The notes beneath the pieces are model-generated. The model made no database searches. It was not told where the DNA came from and saw only the letters and a list, made by a program, of their open reading frames with translations. Positions 63,584-64,000 of a stretch of 64,000 nt of DNA are shown piece after piece (position 1 is the first letter of the stretch; each line of letters starts with the position of its first letter). A program made the translations under genes and the position numbers. This DNA comes from Nitratireductor sp. XY-223 (lineage in GTDB: Bacteria; Pseudomonadota; Alphaproteobacteria; Rhizobiales; Rhizobiaceae), in the NCBI RefSeq assembly GCF_004959855.1, contig NZ_SPNT01000001.1, positions 1,178,001-1,242,000 of the forward strand, given 5' to 3'.

Positions 63584-64000
63584 ATGAGCGATGACCGGGT
63601 TCTGGTGGAAAACTGCGACGGCTATGTCGTCATCACGCTCAATCGCCCCGACAAGCTGAACGCCTTTACACCCATACAAAACAACAGCTTGATGGAGGCG
63701 TTGGACACCGCCGATGCGAATCCGGACTGCCGAGCTGTCGTGATTACCGGCGCCGGCCGCGGTTTTTGCGCCGGCCAGGATCTTGGCGAGCGCGACCCGG
63801 CGGACGGAACGCCCGATCTCGGCCAGACCATCGAGACCTATTTCAATCCGATGATCCGCAAACTGCGCGCCATCCAGCTTCCGGTGATCTGTGCCGTCAA
63901 CGGCGTCGCCGCGGGCGCGGGAGCGAATGTGGCGCTCGCCTGCGACATCGTTCTGGCGGCCAGGTCGGCGAAATTCATCCAGGCGTTCTCCAAGATCGGA
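63584..64000 (+). CDS. paaG: PaaG-like enoyl-CoA isomerase (3' end outside window)
   Basis: Crotonase-fold protein; 139 residues are visible before the window ends. GAGRGFCAGQDLGERD near residue 56 is the oxyanion-hole motif, and NGVAAGAGANVALACDIVLAA near residue 106 is the second. PaaG turns ring-1,2-epoxyphenylacetyl-CoA into the oxepin form. The ATG at 63584 follows GGAGGAG. The pairing with paaN supports this role over a general enoyl-CoA hydratase. Confidence 0.9.
   Translation, partial: MSDDRVLVENCDGYVVITLNRPDKLNAFTPIQNNSLMEALDTADANPDCRAVVITGAGRGFCAGQDLGERDPADGTPDLGQTIETYFNPMIRKLRAIQLPVICAVNGVAAGAGANVALACDIVLAARSAKFIQAFSKIG

Noticed and set aside
1-64000. Mobile elements, integrases, CRISPR arrays or phage genes
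   Set aside because: No transposase, integrase, repeat-spacer series or structural phage gene was recognised; gene content and composition look uniformly chromosomal.

Overview
The window is a 64 kb, GC-rich, gene-dense stretch of a bacterial chromosome. Family content points to an alphaproteobacterium of the Hyphomicrobiales (Rhizobiales): DUF1127, DUF1489 and DUF2336 proteins, a phasin, a NifS-SufBCDS-SufT-SufA operon, a LexA gene with a GTTC-N7-GTTC SOS box, and the neighbouring block lexA / comEC / gltX / gltA. No rRNA, tRNA, CRISPR array, insertion sequence or prophage was recognised. Both ends cut genes: a cysteine desulfurase at the left and a paaG-like gene at the right.

Layout. (1) 1-6933: iron-sulfur assembly operon, closed by a strong bidirectional terminator. 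(2) 7024-10113: a 48-residue peptide gene, a Gmad2-LysM protein, a GNAT acetyltransferase, methylglyoxal synthase and a threonine/serine dehydratase. (3) 10125-17034: an IclR regulator divergent from a TAXI-type TRAP transporter, a formylglycine-type sulfatase and an alkylsulfatase-like metallo-beta-lactamase protein; this looks like an import-and-hydrolysis module for an organic sulfate or phosphonate ester. (4) 17140-26332: MgtE, a MerR regulator with a palindromic promoter, four overlapping or adjacent membrane-protein genes on the minus strand, a 33-residue membrane peptide, serine dehydratase, DUF1489, and a VWA/J-domain pair. (5) 26394-38654: housekeeping genes, namely D,D-carboxypeptidase, phasin, ClpS-ClpA, AzlCD, a patatin-like esterase, folE-hisI, an IscU-like scaffold, yidD and thrS. 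(6) 38718-44543: a minus-strand block of envelope proteins, namely two paralogous LysM/solute-binding fusions, a membrane-anchored SUMF1-fold protein, a DUF2459 protein and a secreted beta-rich protein. (7) 44632-57149: nitroreductase, flavin reductase, a CitE-like lyase with a MaoC protein, DUF2336, parE, gltA, gltX, comEC and lexA. (8) 57543-64000: DUF1127, a flavin monooxygenase-like protein, OsmC, a beta-propeller protein, a small secreted protein, and the divergent phenylacetate genes paaN and paaG.

The most interesting parts are the LysM/solute-binding/SUMF1 envelope cluster, whose function I cannot assign, and the sulfatase/MBL/TRAP module with two clear dyads in its control region. 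Smaller points of interest are two short peptide genes each backed by a ribosome-binding site and a terminator, an IscU-like scaffold that lacks the third ligand cysteine, and a bipartite 29-base intergenic motif that occurs twice with identical spacing.
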